The notes beneath the pieces were generated by a model. It was not told the origin of the DNA. It worked only from the letters and a program-made list of their open reading frames with translations, and did not search any database. Below are positions 32,105-42,775 of a stretch of DNA of 64,000 nt, piece by piece (the first letter of the stretch is position 1; every line of letters starts with the position of its first letter). A program made the position numbers and the translations under genes. Origin of the DNA: Sternotherus odoratus (lineage: Eukaryota; Chordata; Testudines; Kinosternidae); NCBI GenBank assembly GCA_032164245.1, contig JAVMKO010000005.1, positions 48,113,800 through 48,177,799 on the forward strand. The letters run 5' to 3'.

Positions 32105-32414
32105 GGGTATTCCACCACCAGGGAGCAGCCAAACTCAAGAGGGGGCGCTGGGGTGAAGGAGTTTGTGCTGGATTCTCTCCGGGACCATGACCAAATGGAT
32201 ATGTACTAAGCAGGGAGTGGCTGGAGCAAAACCCCAACTGTGAACAGTCCCAAACATTGGGGAAGTTCAGCCCTAGACCCAAAACTTTTCAGCTCAGTCC
32301 CCAGATAAGCATGTGTGGGCAGCTGGCTCCATAGAGGCATGGTGAACGTGAATGAACACAATCAGACAGATGCAATCGATCTATGGCACGTCTACAGCTG
32401 CCTTTACTGTAGGA
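32105..32414. other. Non-coding spacer
   Basis: No gene is recognised. Confidence 0.4.
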
Positions 32415-32605
32415 CCTGAGCATCTCGCAATTTTTAACATATTCATTCATCTTCACAACACCGCTGGGAGTAGGGAACTGTTTCTCCCCATTTTACAGAT
32501 GGGAAAACAGACACTGAGAGACAAAAATAATTTGCCCAAGTCATGCAGGAAGTTGGTGGTAAAGCTGAATGTACTGCTCTAACCACTGAACCGTCCTCCC
32601 TCTCC
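32415..32605 (-). mobile_element. MIR-type SINE
   Basis: 'ctccccattttacagatggg', 'gccaagtcatg'-like and 'aaccactgaaccgtcc' give the minus-strand MIR core and tRNA-related end. Confidence 0.82.
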
Positions 32606-33825
32606 AACTCAGCATAGTAGTTTTGGGATGGAATCATTTGCATTGCTTGGGTGACCTGGGAAACGTGCCCTTTGTGAAAGGGACTTGGAGATAAGCGTGG
32701 ACAGCAAATTAGATATGACGTTGTGATGCGACAATGCAGCAGCTGAGGCAGTCCCTCAAAGAGCAAGGAGACAATAGGCATAGTCTGTGGACTGGCGCAA
32801 ATACTGTGTTCATCTCTTGACACGGCATAGCCTGGAAAATGTCAATGAACTGGAGTGGAAATCGACGGGGAAGAAGAAAACGGTCAGGAACCTAAATTCA
32901 TGTAGTTGAAAAAAATATTTTTGCATCGCTTTTGTCAAATTTCAGACAATTTTTCATCAAAACGTCTCAGTTCCGAACATTTCGAGCAGCTCTTTTGGTG
33001 GTCAAAAGGAGAGAGACACAAAACTATGAAAAAGCCCTCAATAGTTTTTTGGTTTTTTTCCCCTTCCTCTTGAAATTTAAAATGTTAACAAAAATTTTCA
33101 CCCCAAAACCAAATTTTGGAAACTATTGACTAGCTTTGCCTGTGAGGAAAACTACTTATATACTGCTTAGCTAAGTGGCAGCTGGGAGGGACGACACATA
33201 ATAGTATTTAGCAGGTTATAGGTGGCTTTCATCTTCAAAGCTCTTTCCAATTTGCAAGATTAGCCTAATGCTTGGGATTAGAGATCTACCCACAGCCCTT
33301 TGTCCTATCGGGCACTAGATGGGGGATTGGAGGAAGTACTGGAGCTGGCTTCTGGCATCGAACCTGTGTGAAATCATGCACTGATTCCCATGGGAGCTAA
33401 TATAAAAGTACCCCCATCATGTATTACAATTCATAGATGTACACGTGACAAAATGTGACATGTATGTGCAAAATATGATGATCATGAGCTGCCTTGTATG
33501 CTCGCACTGGGGAGCACGGGTACATCAGGAGCCCCTAGCTCCCCTGTATCGGCTACCCCTTCTGCAGATCTGTGCCTCGTGGGAGGAGCTGGTGAACAGG
33601 GAGTGGGAGGCAAGGGGTGAGGTGTGGCAGACGCTCTCCCCGCACACCCAGTGCCCCAGCTGGACTGGTTCTGTGGCGAGGGGAGCTGAACAAGGAGCTG
33701 AACTTCTGGAGCAAGGGGGAACCTGGGAGGAGGCCGTGGTTCTCTAAATCACAATTCACTCCCTGGTGTGTTCCATGGCCTTCATTGTCTTAAGGGAAGG
33801 GGTATAATGCTAATAGCTCCAAGCT
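32606..33825. other. Non-coding stretch with T/A-mirrored repeat
   Basis: About 32900-33130 ('ttttgcatcgcttttg', 'acaatttttcatcaaaacg', 'caaaaattttcacccc') belongs to the dispersed T/A-mirrored family. The rest is unremarkable; the frame at 33445-33747 has no recognisable product. Confidence 0.45.
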
Positions 33826-34010
33826 CTTTTCATCACTAGGTCTCGAAGCACGTTGCAAGTGAGAGCAGTATCATTATCCCAATTTTATACATGGGGAAAC
33901 TGAGGAACGGGGTATCAAAGTGACTTGCCCAAGATCACCCAGTGACCAAGCTGGCACCAGGTCTCCTAAGTCCCACTCCAGTGCCCTATCCATTAGGCTA
34001 CATTGTCTTA
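33826..34010 (-). mobile_element. MIR-type SINE
   Basis: 'cccaattttatacatgggga', 'gtgacttgcccaagatcacc' and 'gccctatccattaggctac' are diagnostic of the minus-strand element, nearly full length. Confidence 0.9.
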
Positions 34011-34335
34011 TTGCATGGAGGGAGAGTGCAGCAGCAATTGTAGTAGAAGGGGACGGGGGACTGGATTCTAGGGCTTGAGTCAGCTAGGGCCAGATCCATC
34101 CCTGGGATAGGAGGTGATAACCAGCTGTCGAGGGTCAGAGCAATGGAACTTGACAGGGACAGCCTGGAAGGGTAGAGACCAGCCTCACAAATGGGGCCGC
34201 TGGGGGATCCCGTTGCTGGGGGAGCAGGTCCCAGGCCCGGCAAAGCGCCGGGGAATCCCAGAGAGTGCCCTTCACCTGGCCCGGCTCCTGGCAGCCTTAG
34301 AATTCCAGCCCCCAGAAGAGGGTGACCACAGCCCC
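34011..34335. other. Non-coding stretch
   Basis: No gene is recognised. Confidence 0.4.
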
Positions 34336-34560
34336 CGGAAAGATCCCCTGGAAATAATTCACACCACCTTGTTTAAAGGAGCAAATGGGTTTAATTATTA
34401 GTTACAATCTTGTCAATAATTATCACCCCATCTGTGGGAAATAAATGGCAGCTTCTCACAGACTGCATCATTAGAGTTTAAGGACACCAATGGGGTGCAT
34501 TAAAGTGCCGAGGAAAGCATCGATCTGGAGTAAAAACTGCTCTCTACAAATTACATGCAC
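34336..34560. promoter_or_regulatory. Candidate conserved non-coding element
   Basis: A repeat-free island has GGTTTAATTATTAGTTAC, 'cttgtcaataattatcacc' (FOX-like and homeodomain sites), 'cagactgcatcattagag' and 'ccaatggggtgcattaaag'. It is bounded by GC-rich DNA on both sides. Confidence 0.42.
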
Positions 34561-34764
34561 GGGTCAAGCCTGCCAGCAAGTCCTCCCTCTTCTCGTCGGT
34601 GCCAGCTCCGTGGAGCCCACCCGGCTCTCCCCTCCCCGCTCGCCCCTTCCTCCCTGCTCTGCACTCATGCTGCTGAAAGGATAAAACTGCTCCAATCCAG
34701 GGCTGCGTTCCTCACGGCGGCACTACACACAGCACCGTTGTACAGGACCAAAAGCTGACCAAGG
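34561..34764. other. Non-coding spacer
   Basis: Nothing is recognised. Confidence 0.4.
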
Positions 34765-34862
34765 GCCAGATTCTTAGCTGGTGGAAACCGGCCCAGCTCG
34801 CTTGCAGTCAGTGAGAGCTCTGCTGATTTATGCCAGCCAAAATCTGGCATAGTAATAAGATC
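34765..34862. repeat. Short palindromic repeat (GGCCAGATTCTTAGCTGG type)
   Basis: The left arm 'gggccagattcttagctggt' and the right arm 'tgccagccaaaatctggcat' are inverted copies around a central 'gtcagtgagagctctgctg'. The same family occurs at 37314 and 51366. Confidence 0.7.
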
Positions 34863-35280
34863 AGGTACATTGCTGTAGCACCTTTCATCCAAACTCTATG
34901 ACCAATGTTGATGCACACAGGTGATGCTTCCTCCATCACTGAAATGCAGCTACCTCTGGGGTGGAAAAGTGTCAGCCATTCTGCAACCTGCCATGCAGCA
35001 GTGGTTTTAGGAAGGGAAGTGGAGAATAATTTTTCCCTTTGAACTGCAGGGTGGAATACAGGCCAGCAAAATGTAATTACCCAAGCTGGCCTGTGGCCAA
35101 GACACTGAGGCTAACAGCCTTCCTGTTTCAAAACATGCCACAGAATCCTTAATGACCACATCTTGCAAGACCTGATTTTTTGCATTTCATCCAAATTGAG
35201 GATACAAAGGGATGTTTATAAGGAAGAACCTCCAAACCATACCCCAAATATCGTAGCATCTGCTCAAAGGCCTAGAACTT
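34863..35280. other. Non-coding stretch
   Basis: No gene is recognised. Confidence 0.4.
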
Positions 35281-35585
35281 GCTGGAAAATTGTACTGTTT
35301 TTTTTTTTTTGAAGAATTCGAAAAGCAATGAAAATGGGTTTCCTGCATCAGTTTTCCATATTTTTCTATGGAAAATGTTTTGAAAAGTTCAGTTTTCACT
35401 CAAAATTTTCAGTTTTTGCTTTGCGAGAAACCACAGATTTTTCAAGTTTGGATTTTTCACAGAGAAAAATGGGACATCTTGAACACAAGGAGACTTTTCA
35501 CAGAAAATTTTCATTTTCAAAAAAGGCCATTTTTCATCCACAATAAATTTAGGTGGAAAATATTTGACCCACTCTTGTGAGGCCT
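35281..35585. repeat. T/A-mirrored degenerate repeat, well-developed copy
   Basis: After a T-run (about 35299-35310) the sequence is dense in 'ttttcatttttc' and 'gaaaattttcag' mirror words ('catttttctatggaaaatg'). Both strands have open frames rich in Phe and Lys, a direct product of the composition. Confidence 0.6.
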
Positions 35586-36050
35586 GAAAGGACACTGAAT
35601 TGAGATAACTCATGAGGCTACACTGGCAAATAAAGCATCAAGAAGTTATTATTTTGCGCATGCAAGGAGTAAACCTTCCATTAAAAAAGCAGCTGAACCT
35701 ACAGAACAGGGACTGAACACAACTGCACCACTGTGTAAATAAATCTGTGCGATTGTGTATACACATCCATGCCACATACCACACTGTGGTGATTTGGGAA
35801 CCAATCCTCCTCATGACTATAATGAGGCTCACATTGTACTCGGTGCTGTGCTAGCTCAGGGGAAGAGACACACTCTCCTCAAAAACATCTCTGATTCCCC
35901 ATCGAGCAACTCTTCTCTAAACCAGCAACAACCAACCTGCCTCCACCATTGTTGGCCACCATCTTGGCCAACACACCAGGAATATAACTGGGACCTCCAG
36001 AGCTACAGGCATAAGTCGCTACAGCTAGGGATTATAACAACTCCTATCCT
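35586..36050 (-). mobile_element. SINE remnants (MIR-like and tRNA-like)
   Basis: About 35800-35875 ('actataatgaggctcacatt', 'gtgctgtgctagctcaggg') resembles the minus-strand MIR 3' half. About 35980-36035 ('ataactgggacctccagagc' to 'gtcgctacagctag') resembles the tRNA-like SINE at 31690. Both are degraded. Confidence 0.45.
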
Positions 36051-37313
36051 CTGCAGATTGGCACAGAGGGCGACTCTTAATACACACTCACTAGTGGGTT
36101 TCACTTGCACCAACCAAACCTCTTTTGACACCGCTACAATCAACGGTAGCAACAAAACTTGTCCTAAAACAACTCCCCACAAACTTCCCCCGATGCTCCG
36201 TCAGCCATATTTCATATCACGCACTCCTGGCTTGAGAAGGCAGCCTTACCATCAGCCGGATGCCAAGCAACTCCCCCACTTCTTTAGAAGTCACTCCTCC
36301 CTCTTGAGCCAGCAACCTTTAAGGTGTCTATGTTTGAGCTCCCGGAAATGATGACACACAGTTACGGATAACTTGAAAATCTTAACTCATCATCTTACTT
36401 TGCACTAAAGAACCGACCACTGCTACGTGAAACATCCCTGTTCCGAGATTGTACAAAGCATGCTCCCAGTGTTCCATTAGATACACCTCGGTCTAGTGCT
36501 GATCGGAGTAAAAAGGAAAAAAATGTGTGAAAGCATTTTTGTGAAAGGAAGGTCACTAGTTTCAAAGCTTCATGGGGCTTTGTTATGCACGAACATCCAG
36601 ATCACTGCTGGGTACTGGGAAAAATATTAGTGAATCCTACAATTTTGACAAATTTTAGCATCTGAAAATTTGTCTGCCAGTGCCCTATTACTATGTTATT
36701 AATATTATGCATATTGCGCTAACAGCTAGAGTTCCCTAACAGGATTGGGGCCTGATCGAATTGAGCACTATGCAAATATAATCCCTCCCATGAAGGATTT
36801 CCAATGTAATTCCATGTTATTTATTATTTTCATGCTTACAGACTATGCCGTGTGACTTAGATGACCAATCACACACCATGAACTGTTTGCAAACAACCCA
36901 CAGTCTAGCCTGAAATGTAGTCAGTCCAACTATTTCGACAAATCCCTAATTCAAATTGGTCCACGAACAATTTGCTAACTCAATAAAAAAATATAGACAA
37001 AGGGGATGATCCATTTCAAAGCACACGGTGATGCTGTGTTAAATTCACCATGGCCGCTTTCGCACCTCATTCTATTTTGCTTCTTGTGAATATTCTAGCA
37101 AAATCACTTGATGGGCAAGAATTGCACCGCAACAGCACAGTTAAAGTGAATATTGGAGAGAATTCACGGAAAGCAAATTTTTAAACCCTAAATGCAAGTA
37201 TTCACATTGGAAACCAGATTATAGAAATTATATTTGCCCAGACAGGAAACAGAAATAATACCTTGTGATTGCCAGGTCCAATCAAAGCAACAGCAACACA
37301 ACTTCAGGTAGGA
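36051..37313. other. Non-coding A/T-rich stretch
   Basis: The open frame of 198 codons at 35755-36351 starts in the SINE remnants and has no recognised domain. About 36500-36680 has some T/A-mirrored texture. No gene is recognised. Confidence 0.4.
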
Positions 37314-37408
37314 AGGCTAGATTCTCAGCAAGTGTAAATCAGCAACTCAGCACCATTCCCCTGACATCAGTGGAGTTACACCTCTGACAGCTGAGGATCT
37401 GGCCTGGA
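37314..37408. repeat. Short palindromic repeat
   Basis: The arms 'ggctagattctcagcaagtg' and 'gacagctgaggatctggcc' are inverted around 'catcagtggagttacac'. Same family as 34765. Confidence 0.78.
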
Positions 37409-37621
37409 CTCTCTAGTATTCACAGTGAGCAGCTCACAAACGATTTACCATCCAAGAACTTTTCACTGTCTGAAATTATTCAGTGGATGATTTCAAACAA
37501 TGACTACATCGGAGAAAAAGGCAATCAGCTCAGGAAGAATCCACAAGCAGAAAAGGAGGCAAGATCTGTTGGCTAAATGATTTGCTATGAATTATTCTCC
37601 TGGCTTCATTACCCTGCTGTG
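37409..37621. other. Non-coding spacer
   Basis: Nothing is recognised. Confidence 0.4.
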
Positions 37622-37752
37622 GTCCCAATTCAGTGAACACTTAAGCACATGCTTAACTTTGAGCACATGAGTAGCCCTTCAATGGGACTTCAGAGGGGCT
37701 AGTCACATGCTTAAAATCAAGCATGTGTGTAAGCGCTTTGCTGAATCAGGAA
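37622..37752. mobile_element. Palindromic MITE-like repeat (TTAAGCACATG type)
   Basis: The left arm (from GTCCCAATTCAGTGAACACT to 'cacatgagtag') and the right arm (from 'agtcacatgcttaa' to 'gctttgctgaatcagga') are inverted copies of about 50 bp, around the centre 'cttcaatgggacttcag'. A single strand would fold into a long hairpin. It has no coding capacity. Confidence 0.8.
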
Positions 37753-38349
37753 CTATGCTCCAAGATGTATATACTGGTGCGATGCAAGAGGTCAGATTAT
37801 ATTATCATAATTATCCGTTATGGCTTTAAAATCTATAAATCTATGAATATGACCATCTCTAGCCAGAATTACTTATCCATAACCTTCCTGAGCATTAAAC
37901 CTCATCCCCACCCCAAAAATATTAATAAAACACCCTGTACTTAGCTCTTTTCATATTATACTAAGTACACCACTAAATAAACCTCTTAATATTCCAGTAT
38001 ATTTTGCAATGAACATTTCCATGTACGCTACAGCGATTCCTCCTTTTGTGCCATCCAGTACACAATCCCCATGAAATACTGCAGTAAACATTTCTCTGAG
38101 TACTACAGCAAACACAACCAGCATTATCAGATTAAACATTCCACTGAGCATCACATTAAGCACACGTTTAAATACTGGGAAAAGACATACAGCCTCGTCT
38201 TTCCATTGCGCCTCGTTACCCTCCCTAGATCCATATTTCTCTACATGGAGCCGACTGTCCCTTCACACACATGTGAACCCTCGCCCCCCCACCCGACAGC
38301 TCTCTCCGGCTTTGTTCGGGTTAGAAGGATTCGGCACAGTTGAGGGATT
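37753..38349. other. Non-coding stretch
   Basis: No exon is recognised. The part at about 37940-38190 repeats short phrases (acattccactgagc, acattaagcac, atttctctgagtac) with a loose period and could be a degraded tandem repeat. Confidence 0.4.
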
Positions 38350-38790
38350 TTTCATCTGGGGAGCAGCAGCCGGCTGAGTTGTTCAACAACAACAACAAAA
38401 ATCGGCGCCATTTATCTCAAGTGGCTGCGCTGAAGTCTGAGGACGGAGAAGGATCGGCTGCGGCTGCCTCCCCCTCCCTGAACAAATGAAACAAGGGCGC
38501 TTGGAAGAATCTCGTCCTGACGGGTGTAATCTGAAGTTATGGAGCATTGTTTGGGTTTTTCAGGTGTACTTTAATGTCAGGGAAATTACTGTGCTCAAAG
38601 CCTTCAATGGATTCATCTTTAGCGAGTGCTTAACAGCCACTGAGTCGTCTCTGTTGCTGACAAACCATCTAGATTCAACCCATGGTTCTGTTCAGCTTTT
38701 CTCCTTTCCCCCTTCACTCTCCCTTTTCTTTCTTTCTTTCTTTTTTTTTTTTTTTACTAGCAATTTGATGTTTGATCATTTGAGGCAATG
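38350..38790. promoter_or_regulatory. Candidate conserved non-coding element
   Basis: Repeat-free sequence including 'ggcgccatttatctcaagtg', 'gtgtaatctgaagttatgg', 'ggtgtactttaatgtcaggg' and 'catctttagcgagtgc'. It ends at a CTTT/T-run (about 38723-38756). The even composition and mixed motif content are typical of conserved enhancers. Confidence 0.38.
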
Positions 38791-38990
38791 AGGCGGAGGG
38801 TAATTTACGTTATCAGGGAGGTATGAGGGGTGCTCGGAACCCAGACGCAAGGCCCATTCGCCTGCTAAAGCGCCATAGTAATGTAATGAGACTCCAGTCA
38901 AGTGCAGCTAGTAATGGAGAGGAACATTTCCCATTCATCTGCCTACCTGAGCCTCCACGGAATACGACAATAACTTTTACACAGGAGGAG
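38791..38990. other. Non-coding spacer
   Basis: No gene is recognised. Confidence 0.4.
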
Positions 38991-39030
38991 TGTGGGGGGG
39001 GGGGGAGGGGGGGAACGGGGGACGGAGGAA
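38991..39030. repeat. G-rich low-complexity tract
   Basis: Runs of twelve or more, eight and five G separated by single bases or short linkers lie between 38994 and 39022. They could form a quadruplex on the plus strand. Confidence 0.9.
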
Positions 39031-39460
39031 GGGAAGTATCCACAGAGATGGGCTCCTTCTGCCTCTCTAAGATGCATGGAGGCCGCATCCTTCAGGCCAT
39101 TCAGGGAAAGAAATTAACACATCTCAGGCAGCAGCAAAACAGGTTGTAGGAAATGCTTAACCCTTCCCGTCCTTGTGGCAGGCCAACTCCCTTAAACAGA
39201 GAAACAGGCCAGGAGAAAAATATGCGCCCTCATACCTCCATGTTGGTGGCTAGCAATGGCCACTGATTAAAAACACCCAGTGGAGAAGAAGTGACCTGTG
39301 GCATTGGTGCTATTGTATCTGAGTCTAGCTCCCATGCAGGGATAGACTTCTGAGGATGGGCCAGACTGGACAAGGTTGGTGTGAGGCTGGTTCCTGGACG
39401 TTGCCGAGCTAGAGGAAGAAGGAAGCACAATGGCCATCAGTCATGGAGAGTGCTGGTCCA
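39031..39460. other. Non-coding stretch
   Basis: No gene is recognised. Confidence 0.4.
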
Positions 39461-39770
39461 GAAACAGAAGACCGATTTTTGCAGAAAATCCCAAAGTTGT
39501 TTCCGTTTAGCAGAGCTCAGAATGGCCCCGCTTGTCCTGACATTTTTTTGTTGTCAAGTCTTTTTTTAAATTTTCCATTTATCGGAAACCCCGTTTCCTT
39601 GCTGCTCAGCCAGATTTTGGAGAAATGGTGAATGTCTAGAAACATGATTGAAAAAGAACGGGGGAAATGTGGTGAAAAACAGAACGGTTTGGCTGTGGCA
39701 AGGATTTTTTATTTCATTTTTATAAAAAAGGCCATTTTTCATTAATAACAGAAAAGACAACTTTGGGTAC
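39461..39770. repeat. T/A-mirrored degenerate repeat
   Basis: 'ccgatttttgcagaaaatcc', 'ggtgaaaaacagaacgg' and 'aaaaaaggccatttttcat' match the dispersed family; the last phrase is shared with the copy at 35281. Confidence 0.55.
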
Positions 39771-39953
39771 AGGGAATGCCAGGCAGTTCTAGCTAGTGTA
39801 AATTTCTAACCATGAAGGCAATTAATCACTGGACCAAGTTACCAAGAGTTGCGATGGATGTATGCTCAAACAAGAACTAATTCAGGGAAGTCTGATGGGC
39901 CGTTACCCAGGAGGTCAGACTACGTGATCACAGTAGTACCATCCTACTTTATA
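39771..39953 (+). repeat. CR1/L3-like 3' tail
   Basis: 'aattaatcactggaccaagt' and then 'caggaggtcagactacgtga', 'tcacagtagtacc' resemble the 3' end of a CR1-type element on the plus strand ('ggtcagactagatgatcac...'). The terminal octamers are missing. Confidence 0.5.
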
Positions 39954-40966
39954 ATCTACTAGCGAAAATACCCGGCGTTGCTCGGGTCCGTCGGAGGTGG
40001 GGAGGGGCCAGAGAGCTGAGCGAGTGCGGGGTCTGTTGGAGGGGGAAGGGGGCAGAGAGAAAACCTGACACCCCCACCTCACCCCCCCAACCAAACCCGA
40101 CACCCCCACCTCACTTACCCCTCGACCAACCCCGACTCACATTTTCACCCCCCCACCCACCCCCACATCACCCCCCTACCAACACCCCCTGACCAACACC
40201 CACACCTCACCCCCCTTAGACCAAACCTGACACACCCACCTCACTTTCCCCCCCAACCAAACCCGACACCCCTACCTACTACCACAAACAAACCCGACAC
40301 CCACACCTCACTTACCCCTCAACCAACCCCGACCCCCCTCCTCACCCTCCCAACCAAACCCAACACCCCCACCTTACCCCCCCACCAAACCCAACACCCC
40401 CTGACCAACCCCAACACCCACACCTCACCCCTCACCCACCCCGACACCTTCCCACCCCCCCCAGACCAAACCCGACACCCCCAGCTCACTTACCCCCCCG
40501 ACCAAACCCGACACCCCCACCTCACCCCCGGACCAAACCCGACACCCCCCACTTCACCCCCCCGACCAAACCCGACACCCCTACCTCACTTACCCTCCGA
40601 CCAAACCCAACTCGGGTCCGTCGGAGGTGGGGAGGGGGCAGAGAGCTGAGCAAGTGCGGTGTCTGTTGGAGGGGGGAGGGGCAGAGAGCTGAGCGAATGC
40701 AGGGTCCGTTGGAGGGGGTATTATGACATCATAACTATGTCACAGAGAGCAGCAGCTGCCCAGCTGATGTGATTGGCCTTTAAATAATTTCACCCCTGGG
40801 GGGCGTCAGAGGTGAGATTTGAAACATTTTCGACTCTTACCCTGATTAGGACCCTAAGACCTACAACTGTACCAAATTTCAAGTCTCTAGCTCAAACGGT
40901 GTGGAAGGAGTAAGTGCACATACATACATACACGCATACACCATTTGACTTTTATATATATAGATG
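39954..40966 (+). mobile_element. Widespread element carrying a C-rich satellite
   Basis: The left end 'ctagcgaaaatacccggcgt' and the right end 'ccatttgacttttatatata' followed by TAGAT match termini I have met in many animal genomes. The 3' third ('aagacctacaactgtaccaa', 'tcaagtctctagctcaaacg') is the usual body. Between the ends lie duplicated G-rich blocks and a C-rich array (separate entry). The superfamily is unknown to me and no transposase frame is visible. Confidence 0.55.
39981..40718. repeat. C-rich satellite between duplicated blocks
   Basis: A block starting CTCGGGTCCGTCGGAGGTGG occurs at 39981-40059 and again at 40611-40688, followed by a third partial copy at about 40683-40718. 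Between them (about 40060-40610) is an array built on ACCAAACCCGACACCCCCAC with 'ctcacttaccccc' spacers. Units vary from about 30 to 45 bp. The minus strand is extremely G-rich. Confidence 0.88.
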
Positions 40967-41721
40967 AGCCTATGTTATGTCAGACCTACCACACCCTTGG
41001 ATCTCACTGCACTAGACAAGCATTCATTGATTTAACTTCCCTGCTCCTCATTGGAGAGGGTGTGTTATATCAACTTGACCAATGGGAAAGTGAAGGACAG
41101 GGAAGTTTCCCCAAGGTCATACAGTGTGGCAGGCATAAAACTCCTGGCCCCAATTCTCCTGCACAGGATGTAAATTAATGGGAGGCTTTGGGAGCTCTTT
41201 GTACCCTGCACCGCTTGGATTCTAATCCCCAGTTTGCAACTTGACCATCCCAGCACCATCTTTCCCCCAGATAATATACCACCACGAGAGACCAGTTTTT
41301 TGTTCTGCGTTTGTACTGCATTTGTACCCCAAAGGGCTCCTGGTCCATGACTAGGGCTCCTAGCATAATACAAATAATCATCCTAATTCTTAATAACAAA
41401 TCCCTGAAAGTATTACAGAAAGCCCTGTTCTTCTGCACATTGTATTTGCCAGCTGTGGGCAGTTATGGCTCAAGGGAAGTTCCTTGCAGAATGTGAACAG
41501 GTCCGGTGGCACTAGGACCTGTGTGTATGTCAGTAGGGCTGGCAGGGGCCTCAGGCAGGGGCCAGAGCGATATATTTCCTCCACAGGTCAGTCCAGGCCT
41601 TGCTGCTTGTTCCCAGAACTAGACACCAAAGCGCCAGAGAGAGACCTCAGCTCCCAGCCCTCACCAAATTCCTGCCACATGGGCCCTCCCAATTATGCCT
41701 GCGTTTGAAAGGCTGCTGTCA
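40967..41721. other. Non-coding stretch with SINE remnants
   Basis: About 41085-41180 is a minus-strand MIR core ('aaggtcatacagtgtggcag'). About 41325-41400 ('ggctcctggtccatgactag', then 'cctagcataatac') is a MIR-type tail on the plus strand. No gene is recognised. Confidence 0.55.
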
Positions 41722-41920
41722 GGATGAAAGGCACCAAGCAGTAATGAACTGACAATTAATTTGCAGTTGCTGAGCTCGGCTCACCCGGCGCGCGAGTGGC
41801 TCAGGCTCACTGCATGCGGGTGCTAAATATGACGATGTCAGCGACTGTCAGCCAACGCCAGGTTTCCCCTTAATAAGAACCTCTCCTCTGCCTAATCATC
41901 CCGCCTCTTGGGGCTCTACT
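41722..41920. promoter_or_regulatory. Candidate conserved non-coding element
   Basis: A repeat-free island includes 'tgacaattaatttgcagttg', TGCTGAGCTCGGCTCA (MARE-like), a CpG-rich 'cccggcgcgcgag', then 'tgctaaatatgacgatgtca' and 'cgactgtcagccaacgcc'. Enhancer-like composition; no gene is seen. Confidence 0.38.
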
Positions 41921-42520
41921 CTCCCAGACACAAGGGGGGGCTCCTCAGCAGCCCGACTGGGCTCCAGGGGGACAGAGGCCTGGCTAGAGTGACCCGATCC
42001 CCTGGCAAAGGGACAGGAACAGCTTCCCACACTAAAGGGCTCTTAAAATGCCAGTTCTGACTTGTGTTTCCCTTAAAATACGCGAGGCTCTTGACTGACC
42101 TTAAAAACATGAAGTTTTTAGTCTAGTCCTGCTGGTGGCGGAGAAAAGCTTGGCACCATGACCGCGGAAAGGCCCCAGAACCCAAAGGCAAAGGAAATGC
42201 ACCCAACCTTTCTTCTTCATTGGAAAGCTCTTGGAATTGAAGTTGTTTTTGGTGGGGGGATGACTTGGAATTTTGGAACGAATTTTGGTTGGCTCTATGT
42301 GCTGCAGATACACTGTATGGGAAGAGGGTTGGTTAGAGGATAGCTGTGGGCACTAATATATATCCAGGACCAAAACAGCTCTACTGTCAGTGCTGTGACA
42401 CGTGGCTGCTGCCAAGGTGCCCGTTCTCGTCTGGAAGCCGAGCAACACGGTTGCAGGCGTATTTGGTTAGATGTTCGGAGCTAGCGCACAAGGTGTCCCA
42501 CTCACAGCACAGTCAATCAA
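41921..42520. other. Non-coding stretch
   Basis: No gene is recognised. Confidence 0.4.
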
Positions 42521-42775
42521 CGGATACTTATTATTGTTTGTACTGAGGAACCACAGCCAAGAGCAGGGCCGCATGGAGCTAGATGCTGCACAGAGACATG
42601 GAGTGCGAGTCCCTACCACAAAGAGTTCATGGTTGAAATGGACAAGGTGGGCAAAGGATGGGAGGAGAAACAGAGGCACAGAGAGGGGAAGTGACTTTGC
42701 CATGGCCAGCGGCAGAGCCAGAAATAGATCCCGCGTCTCCAGATCCCAGCGCAGTGCACTGTGCACTACAGAAAA
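42521..42775 (-). mobile_element. MIR-type SINE
   Basis: TTATTATTGTTTGTACTG, 'gagtccctaccacaaagagt', 'agaggggaagtgactttgcc' and 'gcagtgcactgtgcactac' give the minus-strand SINE in order, nearly full length. A 272-codon open frame starting at 42471 runs across it and is not taken as a gene. Confidence 0.88.

Noticed and set aside
35755..36351. Plus-strand frame of 198 codons
   Set aside because: It starts in SINE remnants, has an atypical composition (Thr/Pro/Gln) and no known domain.
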